Shown: piece by piece, positions 15,957 to 24,499 of the stretch
Layout of the letters: each line of letters starts with the position of its first letter
Numbering within the stretch: position 1 is the first letter of the stretch
Source: Kitasatospora griseola
GTDB lineage: Bacteria > Actinomycetota > Actinomycetes > Streptomycetales > Streptomycetaceae
DNA: 64,000 bases
Direction: 5' to 3'
Assembly (NCBI RefSeq): GCF_014648555.1
Contig: NZ_BMRI01000016.1
Location: 77,957 to 141,956 of the forward strand
Notes under the pieces: generated by a model
What the model was told of the DNA's origin: nothing
Database searches by the model: none
The model's input: the letters and a program-made list of their open reading frames with translations, nothing else
Position numbers and translations under genes: made by a program

Positions 15957-17219
15957 TTACTTGACGGTGCTGGTGGGCGTCGGCCCGAAGACCAGACTGG
16001 TGTTGTGGCCGCCGAACGCGAACGCGTTGCTGAGCGCGGCCCGCAGCCGGACCGGCCGGGCGGCGCCGCGGACGTGGTCCAGCGCGCACGCCGGGTCGGG
16101 GTCGTCCAGGTTGAGGGTCGGCGGGAGCAGGCCGCGGGCCACGGCCAGCGCGGTGACGGCGGCCTCCACCGCCCCGGCCGCGCCCAGCAGGTGGCCGGTG
16201 GCGCCCTTGGTGGAGCTGACGGCCGGCCGGTGCTCGCCGAACACGGCGTTCAGCGCGGCCGATTCGGCGACGTCGCCGAGCTTCGTGCCGGTACCGTGCG
16301 CGTTGACGTAGCCGATGTCGGACGGGGCCAGACCGGCGTTGGCGAGGGCGGCGCGCATGGCGTCGGCGGCGCCCGCGCCGTCGGGGCGGGGCATGGTCGG
16401 GTGGTGGGCGTCGGTGCTGGAGCCCCAGCCGATCAGTTCGGCGTACCCGGCCGCGCCGCGGGCGGCCGCGTGCTCGGCGCTCTCCAGGACCAGGACGGCG
16501 CTGCCGTCGCCCAGCACGAAGCCGTTGCGGCGGGCGTCGAACGGCCGGGACGCCTGCGCCGGGTCCTCCCAACCCTGGGCCAGCGCACGGGCGTTGGCGA
16601 AGGCGGAGACGATCGTCGGATGCAGCGAGGCGTCCGTCCCGCCGCACACCACCATGTCCGCGTCGCCGGCCCGGATCAGCCGCAGCCCCTCGGCCACCGC
16701 CTGGGCGCCGGCCGCGCAGGCCGTCACGATCGCGGTGCTGAAGCCCCGGATGCCGTGCTTGATCGCGACCCGGGCGGTGGCCATGTTGGAGAGCATCCCG
16801 GGCAACAGGTACGGGCTGACGCCGGGGCGGCCGCGCTCCTGGCGGCGCTGCGCCTGCTGCTCGTAGGTCTCCAGGCCGCCGCCGCCGGTGCCCAGCACCA
16901 CGGCGGTGCGGCGGGCGTCGACGTCGCGGCCGACCACCAGCCCGGCGTCGGCCAGCGCGTCGTCCGCGGCGGCCATCGCCAGCAGCGCGAAGCGGTCGAC
17001 GCAGCGGGTCTCGGTCGGCGGCAGCACCTCCCGGCCGTCGATGTGCGGGGCGATCCCGGCGGCGGGCAGCCAGCCGTGCGCGACGTGGCCCTCCGGTACG
17101 GCGGTGATGCCGCTGAACCCGGAGGTCAGCGCCTCGAAGACGTCGCCCGGCTTGCGGCCCAGCGAGGTGACCAGGCCCAGGCCGGTGACGACGGCGCCCG
17201 GCCGTCCGACCCGGGTCAT
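15957..17219 (-). CDS. FabF-type beta-ketoacyl-ACP synthase, complete triad
   Basis: A 420-residue condensing enzyme with C168 (T-A-C-A-A-G), H308 (N-A-H-G-T-G-T), K338 and H343 (G-A-T-G-H-L). This is the full KAS II active site, so it should decarboxylatively elongate malonyl-ACP. It overlaps the acyl-CoA synthetase by 4 bases (ATGA). No ketoreductase or dehydratase is in the cluster, so chains made here may stay as poly-beta-ketones or undergo a single extension. This is the only one of the cluster's FabF-type proteins with all canonical residues. Confidence 0.92.
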   Translation of the reverse strand: MTRVGRPGAVVTGLGLVTSLGRKPGDVFEALTSGFSGITAVPEGHVAHGWLPAAGIAPHIDGREVLPPTETRCVDRFALLAMAAADDALADAGLVVGRDVDARRTAVVLGTGGGGLETYEQQAQRRQERGRPGVSPYLLPGMLSNMATARVAIKHGIRGFSTAIVTACAAGAQAVAEGLRLIRAGDADMVVCGGTDASLHPTIVSAFANARALAQGWEDPAQASRPFDARRNGFVLGDGSAVLVLESAEHAAARGAAGYAELIGWGSSTDAHHPTMPRPDGAGAADAMRAALANAGLAPSDIGYVNAHGTGTKLGDVAESAALNAVFGEHRPAVSSTKGATGHLLGAAGAVEAAVTALAVARGLLPPTLNLDDPDPACALDHVRGAARPVRLRAALSNAFAFGGHNTSLVFGPTPTSTVK

Positions 17220-18847
17220 CGGGCGCCGGCCGCGAGGTTCAGCGCGCCGAGGTGGCGCTCGCGCAGCAGGACCTTGCGGACCTTGCCGGTCGGGCCGAGC
17301 GGGATGTCCGCGTCGTCGACCACCAGGACCGAGCGGACGGTGGCGGCGGTGTGCTCGTCGAGCGCGGCGACCACCTCCTCGGTGCGGTCGACGGCCGGGT
17401 CGGCGCCGGCCGCGAGGAGCAGCAGCACGTCGGTGACCACCCGGTCGCCGTCCTTCACCGCGACGACCGTGCAGTCCTGCACGCCGGGGACGTCGGCCAG
17501 CACCCGTTCCTCGGACATCGCGGTGTACAGCCGCCGGCCGCCGCCGAGGTCGACCGAGTCGACCAGCCGGTCGACGTGGTAGTAGTAGCCCTCCTCGTCC
17601 CGGTACATCAGGTCGCCGGTGAGGAAGCGGCCGCGCAGCCGGGTGCGGTAGGTGGTGACCGAGTCGTTCCAGTAGCCGGGCGCCAGGGTCGGGGAGGCGG
17701 TGGCGAGTTCGCCGACCTCGCCGGGGCCGAGCGGCTCGCCGTCCGGGCCGACCACCTCGCAGTCGACGAAGGTGTGCGGACGGCCCACGCAGCGGCCGTA
17801 CTTCTCGGTGCCGGGGGCGTGGGTGATGTGGAAGTGCGAGTGGCCCATCTCGGTCGAGCCCAGGCCGTCGACGAACACCGAGCCCGGCAGGCGGACGCGG
17901 CCCTCGCGGGTGACGGTCTCGCGCGAACCCTGGGCGATCAGGCGGCGGATGTGCGCCTCGTGCGCGCAGTCGCCGGTGTTCCACCACAGGCCGACCGAGG
18001 ACAGGTCGCGGGCGGACAGGTCCTGCCGGGCCAGGTCGGCCCACGTGGTGGCGAAGCCGAACACGCTCTGCGGCCGCCAGCGCTCGATCGCCGCCGGCAC
18101 GGCCGGGCCGGTCTGCTGCGAGATCAGGTGCAGTTGGGAGTCGAAGCTGAGCGCCAGGTTGAGCGCGATCAGCGTGGCGGCGTGCGCGGCGGGCAGCACG
18201 CTGAGCACCCGGTCGATGCCCTGCGGCCGGGGCAGCGCGGCGCGGTGCCGGATCGACGCGTACAGGCTGGCGTGCGAGTGCACCACCGCCTTGGGCATCC
18301 CGGTGGTGCCGGAGGAGTGGGTGATCGCGATCGGGTCGTCCGCGTGGTGGCGGTAGGGGGCGGGCGCCGCGTCCGGGGCGGCGGCGCCGAGGTCGGCGGC
18401 GTCGGCGAGCACCGGGGCCGCCGGGTCGTACTCGGCCAGTTCGGCCCGGTGCGCGGGGTCGGTGAGGATGCCGGCGGCGCCGAGCCGGGCGATGTAGCGG
18501 GCCGCGCGCTCGCCCTCCACCCCGGGGTTGAGCAGCGCCGGGATCGCGCCGAGCCGGGTCAGCGCCAGGAAGGACAGCACCTGGTCGGCGGCGGCGCTCA
18601 CGTACACCACCACCACGTCCCGCCGGCCGACCCCGAGGGCGTGCAGCGCGGCCGCCCGGGCCCGGACGGCGCGGTCGGCCTCGCGCAGGGTGAGGGCCTC
18701 CCGGGCGGCGCGGCCGTCCACCGGGGTGTCGAAGGTCAGCGCCGGCTCGTCCAGGCCGATGCCCAGGGCGATCCTGCTGGTCAGCACGTTCCCGGCGCCG
18801 ACGTCCGGGTCGTTCGCCAGGAGGCTGCGGATGCTGCGGGTGCTCAT
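17216..18847 (-). CDS. AMP-binding acyl/aryl-CoA synthetase
   Basis: A 543-residue ANL-family ligase. The P-loop T-H-S-S-G-T-T-G-M-P-K (about 190), D-G-L-G-S-T-E-M-G-H (near 345), T-G-D-L near 420 and the late P-L-G-P-T-G-K-V-R-K lysine region are all present. ATG at 18847 is preceded by GGGAGG. It differs from the other ligase in the operon and may activate a second acid as CoA or load an ACP. The residue in its substrate pocket cannot be read with confidence. Confidence 0.88.
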   Translation of the reverse strand: MSTRSIRSLLANDPDVGAGNVLTSRIALGIGLDEPALTFDTPVDGRAAREALTLREADRAVRARAAALHALGVGRRDVVVVYVSAAADQVLSFLALTRLGAIPALLNPGVEGERAARYIARLGAAGILTDPAHRAELAEYDPAAPVLADAADLGAAAPDAAPAPYRHHADDPIAITHSSGTTGMPKAVVHSHASLYASIRHRAALPRPQGIDRVLSVLPAAHAATLIALNLALSFDSQLHLISQQTGPAVPAAIERWRPQSVFGFATTWADLARQDLSARDLSSVGLWWNTGDCAHEAHIRRLIAQGSRETVTREGRVRLPGSVFVDGLGSTEMGHSHFHITHAPGTEKYGRCVGRPHTFVDCEVVGPDGEPLGPGEVGELATASPTLAPGYWNDSVTTYRTRLRGRFLTGDLMYRDEEGYYYHVDRLVDSVDLGGGRRLYTAMSEERVLADVPGVQDCTVVAVKDGDRVVTDVLLLLAAGADPAVDRTEEVVAALDEHTAATVRSVLVVDDADIPLGPTGKVRKVLLRERHLGALNLAAGAR

Positions 18848-18950
18848 GGTGATGGATCCCTCCCATGGTGCTGACCATGCGGGTGCGGTGCGGCGTCCGG
18901 GGACGCGTACGGACGGGGTGTCGGAAAGCGGGGTGCGCGCGGACGAGGGC

Positions 18951-19814
18951 TCAGGCGGTGACCAGGACGGCGGTGGCGTGGCCGGCCTTGCCCCGAGCGT
19001 GTTCGGCGTGGTCGGGCTGCTCGGCGGCGATGACCAGGACCTGGTCGGCGTCGCCGTCCGCGAGCAGCAGGGCGGCCAACTCCAGTGCGTCCGGCGGGAC
19101 TTCACCAGGTGCGGCGGCGGTCGCGAGGCTGATCGCGACGACCGGGCCGGTCAGGCCCCAGCGGGCGGCGATGTGCCCGAGGACGGCGTTCGGGTTGGAC
19201 TGGAAGAACAGCAGTGGCGGCATCCGATGCCCCGCCGCGCCGGTGTCGATGGCCAGCGCGGTGGCGCGGTCACCCCCGGCGCTGGCAAGCAGCAGGCCGG
19301 TGCGGCGCGGTTCGCCGGGAAACCCGGGCCTGTCGGGTCCGCGAGGTCCGCCGGGCAACTCGGGCTCGCCAGGCTTGTTGGGTGACCCAGGTCCGCCGGG
19401 CGCCCCGGGTTTGCCGGGCTCGCTGGACAACCCGGGTCCACCAGGCAACCCACAGCCCCCGAGGCCGCCGGAGGCGATGGGTCCGCGAGGCTCACCGGGC
19501 TTCGTCCCGGGGCTGCCAGGCAATCCGGGTTCGCCGGGCACGCCAGGCGACCCGCAGTCTCCGGGTGTGCCGGGTGTGCCGGGCAACGCAGGTCCACCGG
19601 GTTCGCCGGGTTCGCCGGGTTCCCCCGGCTTGTTCGGCTCGATGTGTGCGTTGGGCTCCTCGGCTCCGCCGGGCTCGCCGTAGTGCGCGGCCAGGCAGCG
19701 CTCGGCGACCGCCGCGACCAGTGGGTTGAAGGTCGAGGCCGAGAAGCCGGGCAGCGGGGGCGGCGGCGCGCCGTCGGTCCAGGCCGCGGTGGCGAGCGTG
19801 CGCAGGTGGTTCAT
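18951..19814 (-). CDS. Small ketosynthase-like protein with a collagen-like Gly-X-Y insert
   Basis: A 287-residue protein of the short KS-like type found in aryl-polyene-like clusters (ApeC-like). N-terminal residues 1-45 and C-terminal 171-287 form a thiolase-like core, with [17 protein letters not shown] and G-P-V-V-A-I-S-L-A. Residues about 46-170 are almost pure Gly-X-Y triplets, rich in GEP, GSP, GLP and GTP, breaking near 112-130. The active-site Cys expected in the S-x-A region is replaced (A-I-S-L-A-T-A), so it is probably non-catalytic, a chain-length or partner subunit. ATG overlaps the upstream KS stop. The same frame continues across the insert, so it is a real part of the protein. 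Confidence 0.75.
   Translation of the reverse strand: MNHLRTLATAAWTDGAPPPPLPGFSASTFNPLVAAVAERCLAAHYGEPGGAEEPNAHIEPNKPGEPGEPGEPGGPALPGTPGTPGDCGSPGVPGEPGLPGSPGTKPGEPRGPIASGGLGGCGLPGGPGLSSEPGKPGAPGGPGSPNKPGEPELPGGPRGPDRPGFPGEPRRTGLLLASAGGDRATALAIDTGAAGHRMPPLLFFQSNPNAVLGHIAARWGLTGPVVAISLATAAAPGEVPPDALELAALLLADGDADQVLVIAAEQPDHAEHARGKAGHATAVLVTA
19305..19679 (-). repeat. Gly-X-Y coding minisatellite within the KS-like gene
   Basis: About 375 bases of degenerate 9-base units such as GGNNNNCCN, with short perfect tandem runs (CCGGGTTCG repeats at about 19598-19620). It encodes roughly 35 to 40 collagen-like triplets. Because GGN and CCN are near-complements, the opposite strand also reads Gly-X-Y triplets, but that frame has no conserved sequence outside the repeat. 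Confidence 0.8.
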
Positions 19815-20917
19815 GCGGCGGCCACCAGGAGTGCGGTGTTCGCGCCGCCGAACGCCGAGTTGAGGCTCAGCGCGTAGCGGGGACGGGCGTCCTCGCGCGG
19901 CCCGGCCAGCACCAGGTTCAGCCCGATCTCCGGGTCCGGTCCCAGCCAGCCGGCGTTCACCGGCAGCCGCCCGCTGCCCAACGCGCCGATGGTGACGGCG
20001 AGTTCGAGCAGCGCGGAGGCCTCCAGGGCGTGCCCGTGGACGGACTTGCTGGAGCTGACCGGCAATCCGGCCAGCGCCTCGCCGAACACCTCGCGCAGCG
20101 CCCGCGCCTCCGCCAGGTCGGACATCGGCGAACCGGTGCCGTTGGCGTTGACGTAGCCCACCTCGGCCGGGGCGACCCCCGCCCGGGCCAGCGCGGACCG
20201 GGCCGCCCGGGCCACGCCCGCGCCGTCCGGCCGCGGCCGGCACACGTGGTGCGCGTCCCCGGAGCGGCCCCAGCCCGCCAGCCGGGCCAGCGGACGGGCG
20301 CCGCGCCCGGCGGCGGCGTCCGCCGCCTCGACCACCACGGCCGCCGCGGCGTCCCCGAGCAGGGTGCCGCTGCGCCCGGTGCTGAACGGCCGCAGCTCGC
20401 CGTCGCGGGCCAGCGCCCGGCCCGCGTCGAAGGCCGCGAAGACGCCCGGCTCCACCAGGTGCCCGGCCGCGACCAGCACCCGGGGGTGCCGGCCGGAGCC
20501 GACCATGGCGGCCGCGTCGGCCACCGCGGTGGCGGCGGCCACGCAGGCGCCGGTGTAGACCCGGGTCACCCCGGCCAGGCCGAGGGCGACGGCGCCCCTC
20601 GACACCTCCTCGGCGACCCCGCGAGTGCGCAGGTCACTGTGCAGGGCGAGCAACAGCGGTGCACCGGCCGGAAGTTCGGACTGCGCGCAGGCGTCGGCGA
20701 CGGCGCCGAGCACCGCGTCGGCGAGCGGCGGCGGGTCGGCCAGCAGGGCCGCCCGCCGGGTGCCGCGCCGGGCGACGTCGAAGCGGGCCACCTCGGCGAA
20801 GCCGGCCCCGGCCGTGGCGGTCGCGGCGGCCAGCGGGGCGAGCCCGGCGCCGAAGGCGCTGAGCACCCCGAGGCCGGTGAACACCGGCCGTCCGGCCGGC
20901 GGTGCGCTGCTGCTCAT
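19811..20917 (-). CDS. FabF-like ketosynthase with Asn in place of the first catalytic His
   Basis: A 368-residue condensing-enzyme homologue, shorter than usual (about 410). The Cys region is Y-T-G-A-C-V (C125) and the last His is H296 in K-S-V-H-G-H-A-L-E. The HGTGT motif reads N-A-N-G-T-G-S, so the decarboxylation histidine is N259. This suggests altered chemistry, such as non-decarboxylative condensation or acyl transfer, or a partner role to the collagen-insert protein encoded next to it with a 4-base overlap. It overlaps the ACP gene upstream (ATGA). Confidence 0.87.
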   Translation of the reverse strand: MSSSAPPAGRPVFTGLGVLSAFGAGLAPLAAATATAGAGFAEVARFDVARRGTRRAALLADPPPLADAVLGAVADACAQSELPAGAPLLLALHSDLRTRGVAEEVSRGAVALGLAGVTRVYTGACVAAATAVADAAAMVGSGRHPRVLVAAGHLVEPGVFAAFDAGRALARDGELRPFSTGRSGTLLGDAAAAVVVEAADAAAGRGARPLARLAGWGRSGDAHHVCRPRPDGAGVARAARSALARAGVAPAEVGYVNANGTGSPMSDLAEARALREVFGEALAGLPVSSSKSVHGHALEASALLELAVTIGALGSGRLPVNAGWLGPDPEIGLNLVLAGPREDARPRYALSLNSAFGGANTALLVAAA

Positions 20918-21180
20918 GACCGGGCGGCCCCGCCCGGGGAGGGGGCGGCGGCGAGCACGGCCTCGCGCAGCACCGCGACGGCGTCGTCCACCGTGCGGAC
21001 GGCGGCGAACTGCTCGTCCGAGAGCTCCAGCTCGATGCCGTAGCGCTGCTCGAACTCGGCGGTCAGCCAGGTGAGTTCGAGCGAGCCGAGGTTCTCGGGC
21101 ACGCGGTCCGCGGGCCGCTGCCCGAACGCTGCGAGCATCGCCACGACCTCGGCCCGGTCCGGCAGCACGGTCGTGCTCAC
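20914..21180 (-). CDS. Acyl carrier protein
   Basis: An 88-residue four-helix carrier protein. The phosphopantetheine serine lies in E-N-L-G-S-L-E-L-T-W (near residue 33); the usual DSL is GSL. Downstream helix Y-G-I-E-L-E-L-S-D-E is typical. GTG start overlaps the stop of the preceding ACP gene (GTGA). Two adjacent ACPs suggest that one carries the starter and one the extender, or that each serves one of the two ketosynthases. Confidence 0.87.
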   Translation of the reverse strand: MSTTVLPDRAEVVAMLAAFGQRPADRVPENLGSLELTWLTAEFEQRYGIELELSDEQFAAVRTVDDAVAVLREAVLAAAPSPGGAARS

Positions 21181-21455
21181 GCGGCGGTGCCGGCGGCGGC
21201 GGTGGAGTCGGCGGCGATCCGGCGGGCCACGTCGGCGGTGAACTGGTCGAGGGTCATCAGCGCGGTGGTCTCCATCTCCTCCACCTCGAACTTGACCCCG
21301 AACTCGTCCTCGACCTGGACCGAGAGCTCGGCGAGCGCCAGCGACTCGAGGTCGAGGCCGGCCGGGCCGAGGTCGGTGTCGCCGGTGACCTCGTCGACGT
21401 CGTAGTTCATCCCGGCGAGTGCCGCGATGACGAACTCGTGGATGCGCTCCTGCAT
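21177..21455 (-). CDS. Acyl carrier protein
   Basis: A 92-residue acidic carrier protein. The attachment serine is in G-L-D-L-E-S-L-A-L-A-E-L (near residue 37). The helix V-E-D-E-F-G-V-K-F-E-V-E-E-M is typical of type II ACPs. ATG at 21455 follows GAGGAGCACACC, which excludes the longer upstream frame. It comes directly after the AMP ligase gene, which may load it. Confidence 0.9.
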   Translation of the reverse strand: MQERIHEFVIAALAGMNYDVDEVTGDTDLGPAGLDLESLALAELSVQVEDEFGVKFEVEEMETTALMTLDQFTADVARRIAADSTAAAGTAA

Positions 21456-21513
21456 GGTGTGCTCCTCGTGCTGGGTCGGGGTTCGGAACGGTGTGCGGTC
21501 GATCAAGGCGTGC

Positions 21514-22944
21514 TCAGAGTGCGGCGGCGCGCAGCGCGGCGGTGTCGCGGACGAGCTTGCCGGTGGCGGTGCGGGGCAGCGCCGGGAGGAAGGTGAGCTG
21601 CCGGGGCCGCTTGAAGGCGGCCAACTCGCGGGTCAGCGCCTCGCGGACGGCGTCGGCCCGATCCGCGGTTCCGGCGCTCTCGGTGGCCAGGTAGGCCTCG
21701 ATGGCGCCGTCGACGAAGACCACCACGGCCTCGCGGACCTCCGGCAGGGCGGCCAGGGTGTGCTCGACCTCGTTGAGGTCGACCTTGAGGCCGCCGATCG
21801 AGACCTGCGAGTCGCGGCGGCCGAGCACGGTGATCCGGCCGGTCGCCGGGTCGACCCGGCCGGCGTCGCGGGTGTGCAGCCGGCCGTCCGACCAGCGGGT
21901 GGGGTCGGTGAGGCCGGGGTACGGGGAGGCGGCCGTCGCGATGTGCAGTTCGCCGCCGTCCTCGCGCACGTCCATGCCGTGGACGGGCGCGGCCTCGGGG
22001 TGCAGGGCGCCGTCGAGGTCGGTGGCGATGACGCCGAGCTCGGTCATCCCGTACATGGTGCCCAGCGGCACGCCGTACCGGTCGGTGAAGGCGGCGGGCA
22101 GGCCCGGGCGGACCAGCTCGCCGGCGACGATCATCCGGCGCAGTTGCGGCAGCGGCGGCGCGCTGGTCGCCCCCGCCAGCAGCTCGGCGTGGAACGGGAC
22201 GCCGATCACGGTGGTCGGCCGGTCGTCCGCGGCGATCGCGGCCAGGATGCCGGCCGTGGTCATCCGCGCGGGGACGGTCAGCGGCACCCGGGCGTACAGG
22301 CTGTTGAGCAGCCCGCCGACCAGGCCGAGGACGTGCACCACCGAGGAGAGCAGGACCACCCGGCCGCCGGCCTTCGGGAACGCCTCCAGCCGTGCGTAGC
22401 AGTCGAGTTCGCGCAGCAGGTCAGCGGCCGTACGGGCGATCACCTTGGCCGGGCCGGTCGAGCCCGAGCTGAGCTGCACCAGGGCGTGGCCGGTCGCGGC
22501 CGGTCGGCCGTTCGGCAGCGCCACCGGCACCGGGTCGGTCTCGGCGAACCCCCGCAGCGCCGCCGCCGGGCCGTGCGCCGACTCGACCAGCACCTCGGGC
22601 GCCAGCCGTTCGACGGCGAGCGCGACCTCGCGGTCGGTGAGCCGGTGGTCCAGCAGGACGGCTTGGGCGCCCAGCTGCCAGCAGGCCAGCAGCGCGGCGA
22701 CGTAGCCGAGCGAGGGCGCCAGCCGCAGCGCGGCCGTGCCGCCGCGGCGCAGGCCGGCGGCGGCGAGCCGGGCGGCCTGCTCGGCGACCAGGGCGCGCAG
22801 CGTCGCCCGGTCCACGGGGGCGCCGAAGCGCAGGCACTCCTGGTCGGCGGGGCCGGCCAGCAGGTAGCGGTCCACCCAGTCGTGCGGGGCCTCGGCGGCC
22901 TCGTACGGCTGGGCGGGAAGAGAAGAAGATCCGGTCAACGCCAC
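21514..22944 (-). CDS. AMP-binding acid:CoA/ACP ligase, first gene of the leftward operon
   Basis: A 476-residue ANL ligase. P-loop L-S-S-G-S-T-G-P-A-K near 162-171, Y-G-M-T-E near 283, and the C-terminal P-R-T-A-T-G-K catalytic lysine near 462 are present. It is short for the family, like benzoate- or amino-acid-type stand-alone A domains that load ACPs. The GTG at 22944 has little room for a ribosome site; the TTG at 22938 sits five bases after GGAG and may be the true start. As the first gene, followed by two ACPs, it is the likely starter-loading enzyme. 4-Hydroxybenzoate- or hydroxyphenylglycine-type acids are candidate substrates. Confidence 0.85.
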   Translation of the reverse strand: MALTGSSSLPAQPYEAAEAPHDWVDRYLLAGPADQECLRFGAPVDRATLRALVAEQAARLAAAGLRRGGTAALRLAPSLGYVAALLACWQLGAQAVLLDHRLTDREVALAVERLAPEVLVESAHGPAAALRGFAETDPVPVALPNGRPAATGHALVQLSSGSTGPAKVIARTAADLLRELDCYARLEAFPKAGGRVVLLSSVVHVLGLVGGLLNSLYARVPLTVPARMTTAGILAAIAADDRPTTVIGVPFHAELLAGATSAPPLPQLRRMIVAGELVRPGLPAAFTDRYGVPLGTMYGMTELGVIATDLDGALHPEAAPVHGMDVREDGGELHIATAASPYPGLTDPTRWSDGRLHTRDAGRVDPATGRITVLGRRDSQVSIGGLKVDLNEVEHTLAALPEVREAVVVFVDGAIEAYLATESAGTADRADAVREALTRELAAFKRPRQLTFLPALPRTATGKLVRDTAALRAAAL

Positions 22945-23032
22945 TCCACGAAGGGGAGGTTGGAAGGACGCCGTGCACGACGAACGGGGTCGGTTCGGCT
23001 TTCTGACGATTGCACAGGCGTTTGAGCCGAAG

Positions 23033-23048
23033 CAATGTCTAGACCAAT
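23033..23048. promoter_or_regulatory. DasR-like (dre-type) palindrome in the divergent promoter region
   Basis: The sequence CAATGTCTAGACCAAT contains the perfect palindrome GTCTAGAC. The right half GTCTAGACCA-T matches the dre consensus TGGTCTAGACCA, which binds the GntR regulator DasR; the left half departs from it. It lies in the gap between the leftward ligase operon and the rightward oxidase operon, so one bound protein could control both. Confidence 0.4.
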
Positions 23049-23117
23049 GGGGGCATGGCCTCCTACGCTGCCGGGCCGGAGCGGGCCCGACCGAGGCCTG
23101 CCCGGAAAGGCAGCCCC

Positions 23118-24203
23118 GTGGAAGCGCTGGAACCGGCCGACTTCGAACGCGCCGCCCGCGACCGACTCCCCGCCGAGATCTGGGACTTCGTGCAGGGCGG
23201 CAGCGGCGCCGAACGCACCCTCGCCGCCAACCGGGCCCGGTTCGAGGAGTGCCGGCTGCGCCCGCGCACCATGGTCGACGTCTCCGCCACCGACCAGAGC
23301 CTCACCCTGCTCGGCAGCCGCCTGGAGACCCCGATCGGCATCGCCCCGATGGCCTACCACCAGCTGTTCCACCCCGAGGGCGAGGTCGCCACCGCCCGCG
23401 CCGCGGGCCGCGCCGGCGCGCTCATGGTGGCCGGGATCTTCGCCAGCCGCACCCTGGAATCCATCGCCGAGGCCGCCACCGGCCCGCTCTGGCTCCAGCT
23501 GTACTGGCTGCGCCGCCGCGACGTGCTGGCCGCCCTGGTCGAACGCGCCGAAGCCGCCGGATTCCGCGCCCTGGTGCTGACCGTCGACGCCCCCCGGATC
23601 GGTCGCCGCCTGCGCGACGCCCGCAACGGCTTCGCCATCCCCGCGCACGTCCGCGCCGTCAACGTCGACCAGGCCGTGATGGCCGCCAGCCACCGCGCCG
23701 GCCACGGCAGTTCGGGCCTCGCCGAGCACGCCAAGGAGCAGTTCGACCCCACCCTGACCTGGGCCGATCTCGCCTGGCTGCGCGAACGCACCCGCCTGCC
23801 GATCGTCCTCAAGGGGATCCTCACCGCCGAGGACGCCCACCTCGCCGCCGAGCACGGCGTCGACGCCGTCCTGGTCTCCAACCACGGCGGCCGCCAGCTC
23901 GACGGTGCCCTCCCGTCCCTCGCCGCACTGCCCGAAGTGGCCGCCGCCGTACCGCCGAACCTGCCCGTCCTCCTGGACGGCGGTGTCCGGACGGGCACGG
24001 ATGTTGCCCTCGCGGTCGCCCTCGGCGCCCGAGCCGTCCTGATCGGCCGGCCCGTCCTGTGGGGCCTCGCCGTCGACGGCGAGAACGGCGCCGCAAGGGT
24101 CCTCGACCTGCTGAAGGCCGAACTCGACGACACCCTCGCCCTGTTGGGGCGGCCACGCCTGACCGACCTCGACCGCAGTGCGGTCGTCCCCGACGGCCGC
24201 TGA
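23118..24203 (+). CDS. hmo: FMN-dependent 2-hydroxyacid oxidase, probable 4-hydroxymandelate oxidase (Hmo)
   Basis: A 361-residue TIM-barrel flavoenzyme. I-A-P-M-A-Y-H, L-Q-L-Y near 130, the FMN-binding lysine in I-V-L-K-G-I-L near 212, the catalytic histidine in S-N-H-G-G-R-Q-L-D near 235 and G-G-V-R-T-G-T-D are all present. It oxidises 2-hydroxyacids to keto acids. With hmaS and an HpgT-like gene nearby, 4-hydroxymandelate to 4-hydroxybenzoylformate is the best guess. The GTG at 23118 has GGAAAGG at proper spacing and is preferred to the ATG at 23055. First gene of the rightward operon. Confidence 0.83.
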   Translation: MEALEPADFERAARDRLPAEIWDFVQGGSGAERTLAANRARFEECRLRPRTMVDVSATDQSLTLLGSRLETPIGIAPMAYHQLFHPEGEVATARAAGRAGALMVAGIFASRTLESIAEAATGPLWLQLYWLRRRDVLAALVERAEAAGFRALVLTVDAPRIGRRLRDARNGFAIPAHVRAVNVDQAVMAASHRAGHGSSGLAEHAKEQFDPTLTWADLAWLRERTRLPIVLKGILTAEDAHLAAEHGVDAVLVSNHGGRQLDGALPSLAALPEVAAAVPPNLPVLLDGGVRTGTDVALAVALGARAVLIGRPVLWGLAVDGENGAARVLDLLKAELDDTLALLGRPRLTDLDRSAVVPDGR

Positions 24204-24264
24204 ACGCAGGCGGGTGAGAACACGCGAGCGCTGGAGGTACCCCCAGGCGAAGCCGAGGGGGGCG

Positions 24265-24369
24265 GAACTGCGCGACAAGCGCCAACCAGTCCGTAAGGTC
24301 GCGGACACGTGCAGGTCATTCTCCTGCGTCGCGATCTTGCGGGTGAGTGCCTTCCGCTTCGCGCAGTTC
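24265..24369. repeat. Small inverted-repeat element between hmo and the esterase gene
   Basis: GAACTGCGCGACAAGCG (24265-24281) is repeated inverted, with a 2-base deletion, at 24355-24369. The preceding GAGGTACCCCCAGGCGAAGC resembles dispersed intergenic repeats I associate with streptomycete genomes. It may be a REP- or MITE-like element. It fills most of the 296-base gap, so the downstream genes may have a separate promoter. Confidence 0.4.
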
Positions 24370-24499
24370 TCCCCCAGCCCTAGCGGGCCGGGAGGTGCCC
24401 CCACGCGCCCCTGGTTGTGCTCCCTGGTTTCGCCCCCTCGCAGAACCCCGTACCGACCCGCCGCCACTGACCGGCGGCCCGATCCTCCAGGAACGTCCC

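Noticed and set aside
19305..19679. CRISPR array
   Set aside because: The repeats are 9-base coding units without spacers of constant length; they keep an open reading frame.
18865..19683. Plus-strand frame with collagen-like GPP/GSP repeats
   Set aside because: It mirrors the minus-strand repeat because GGN and CCN are near-complements. Outside the repeat it is Arg/Ala-rich with no family features, while the minus frame continues a KS-like fold on both sides and is coupled to its operon.
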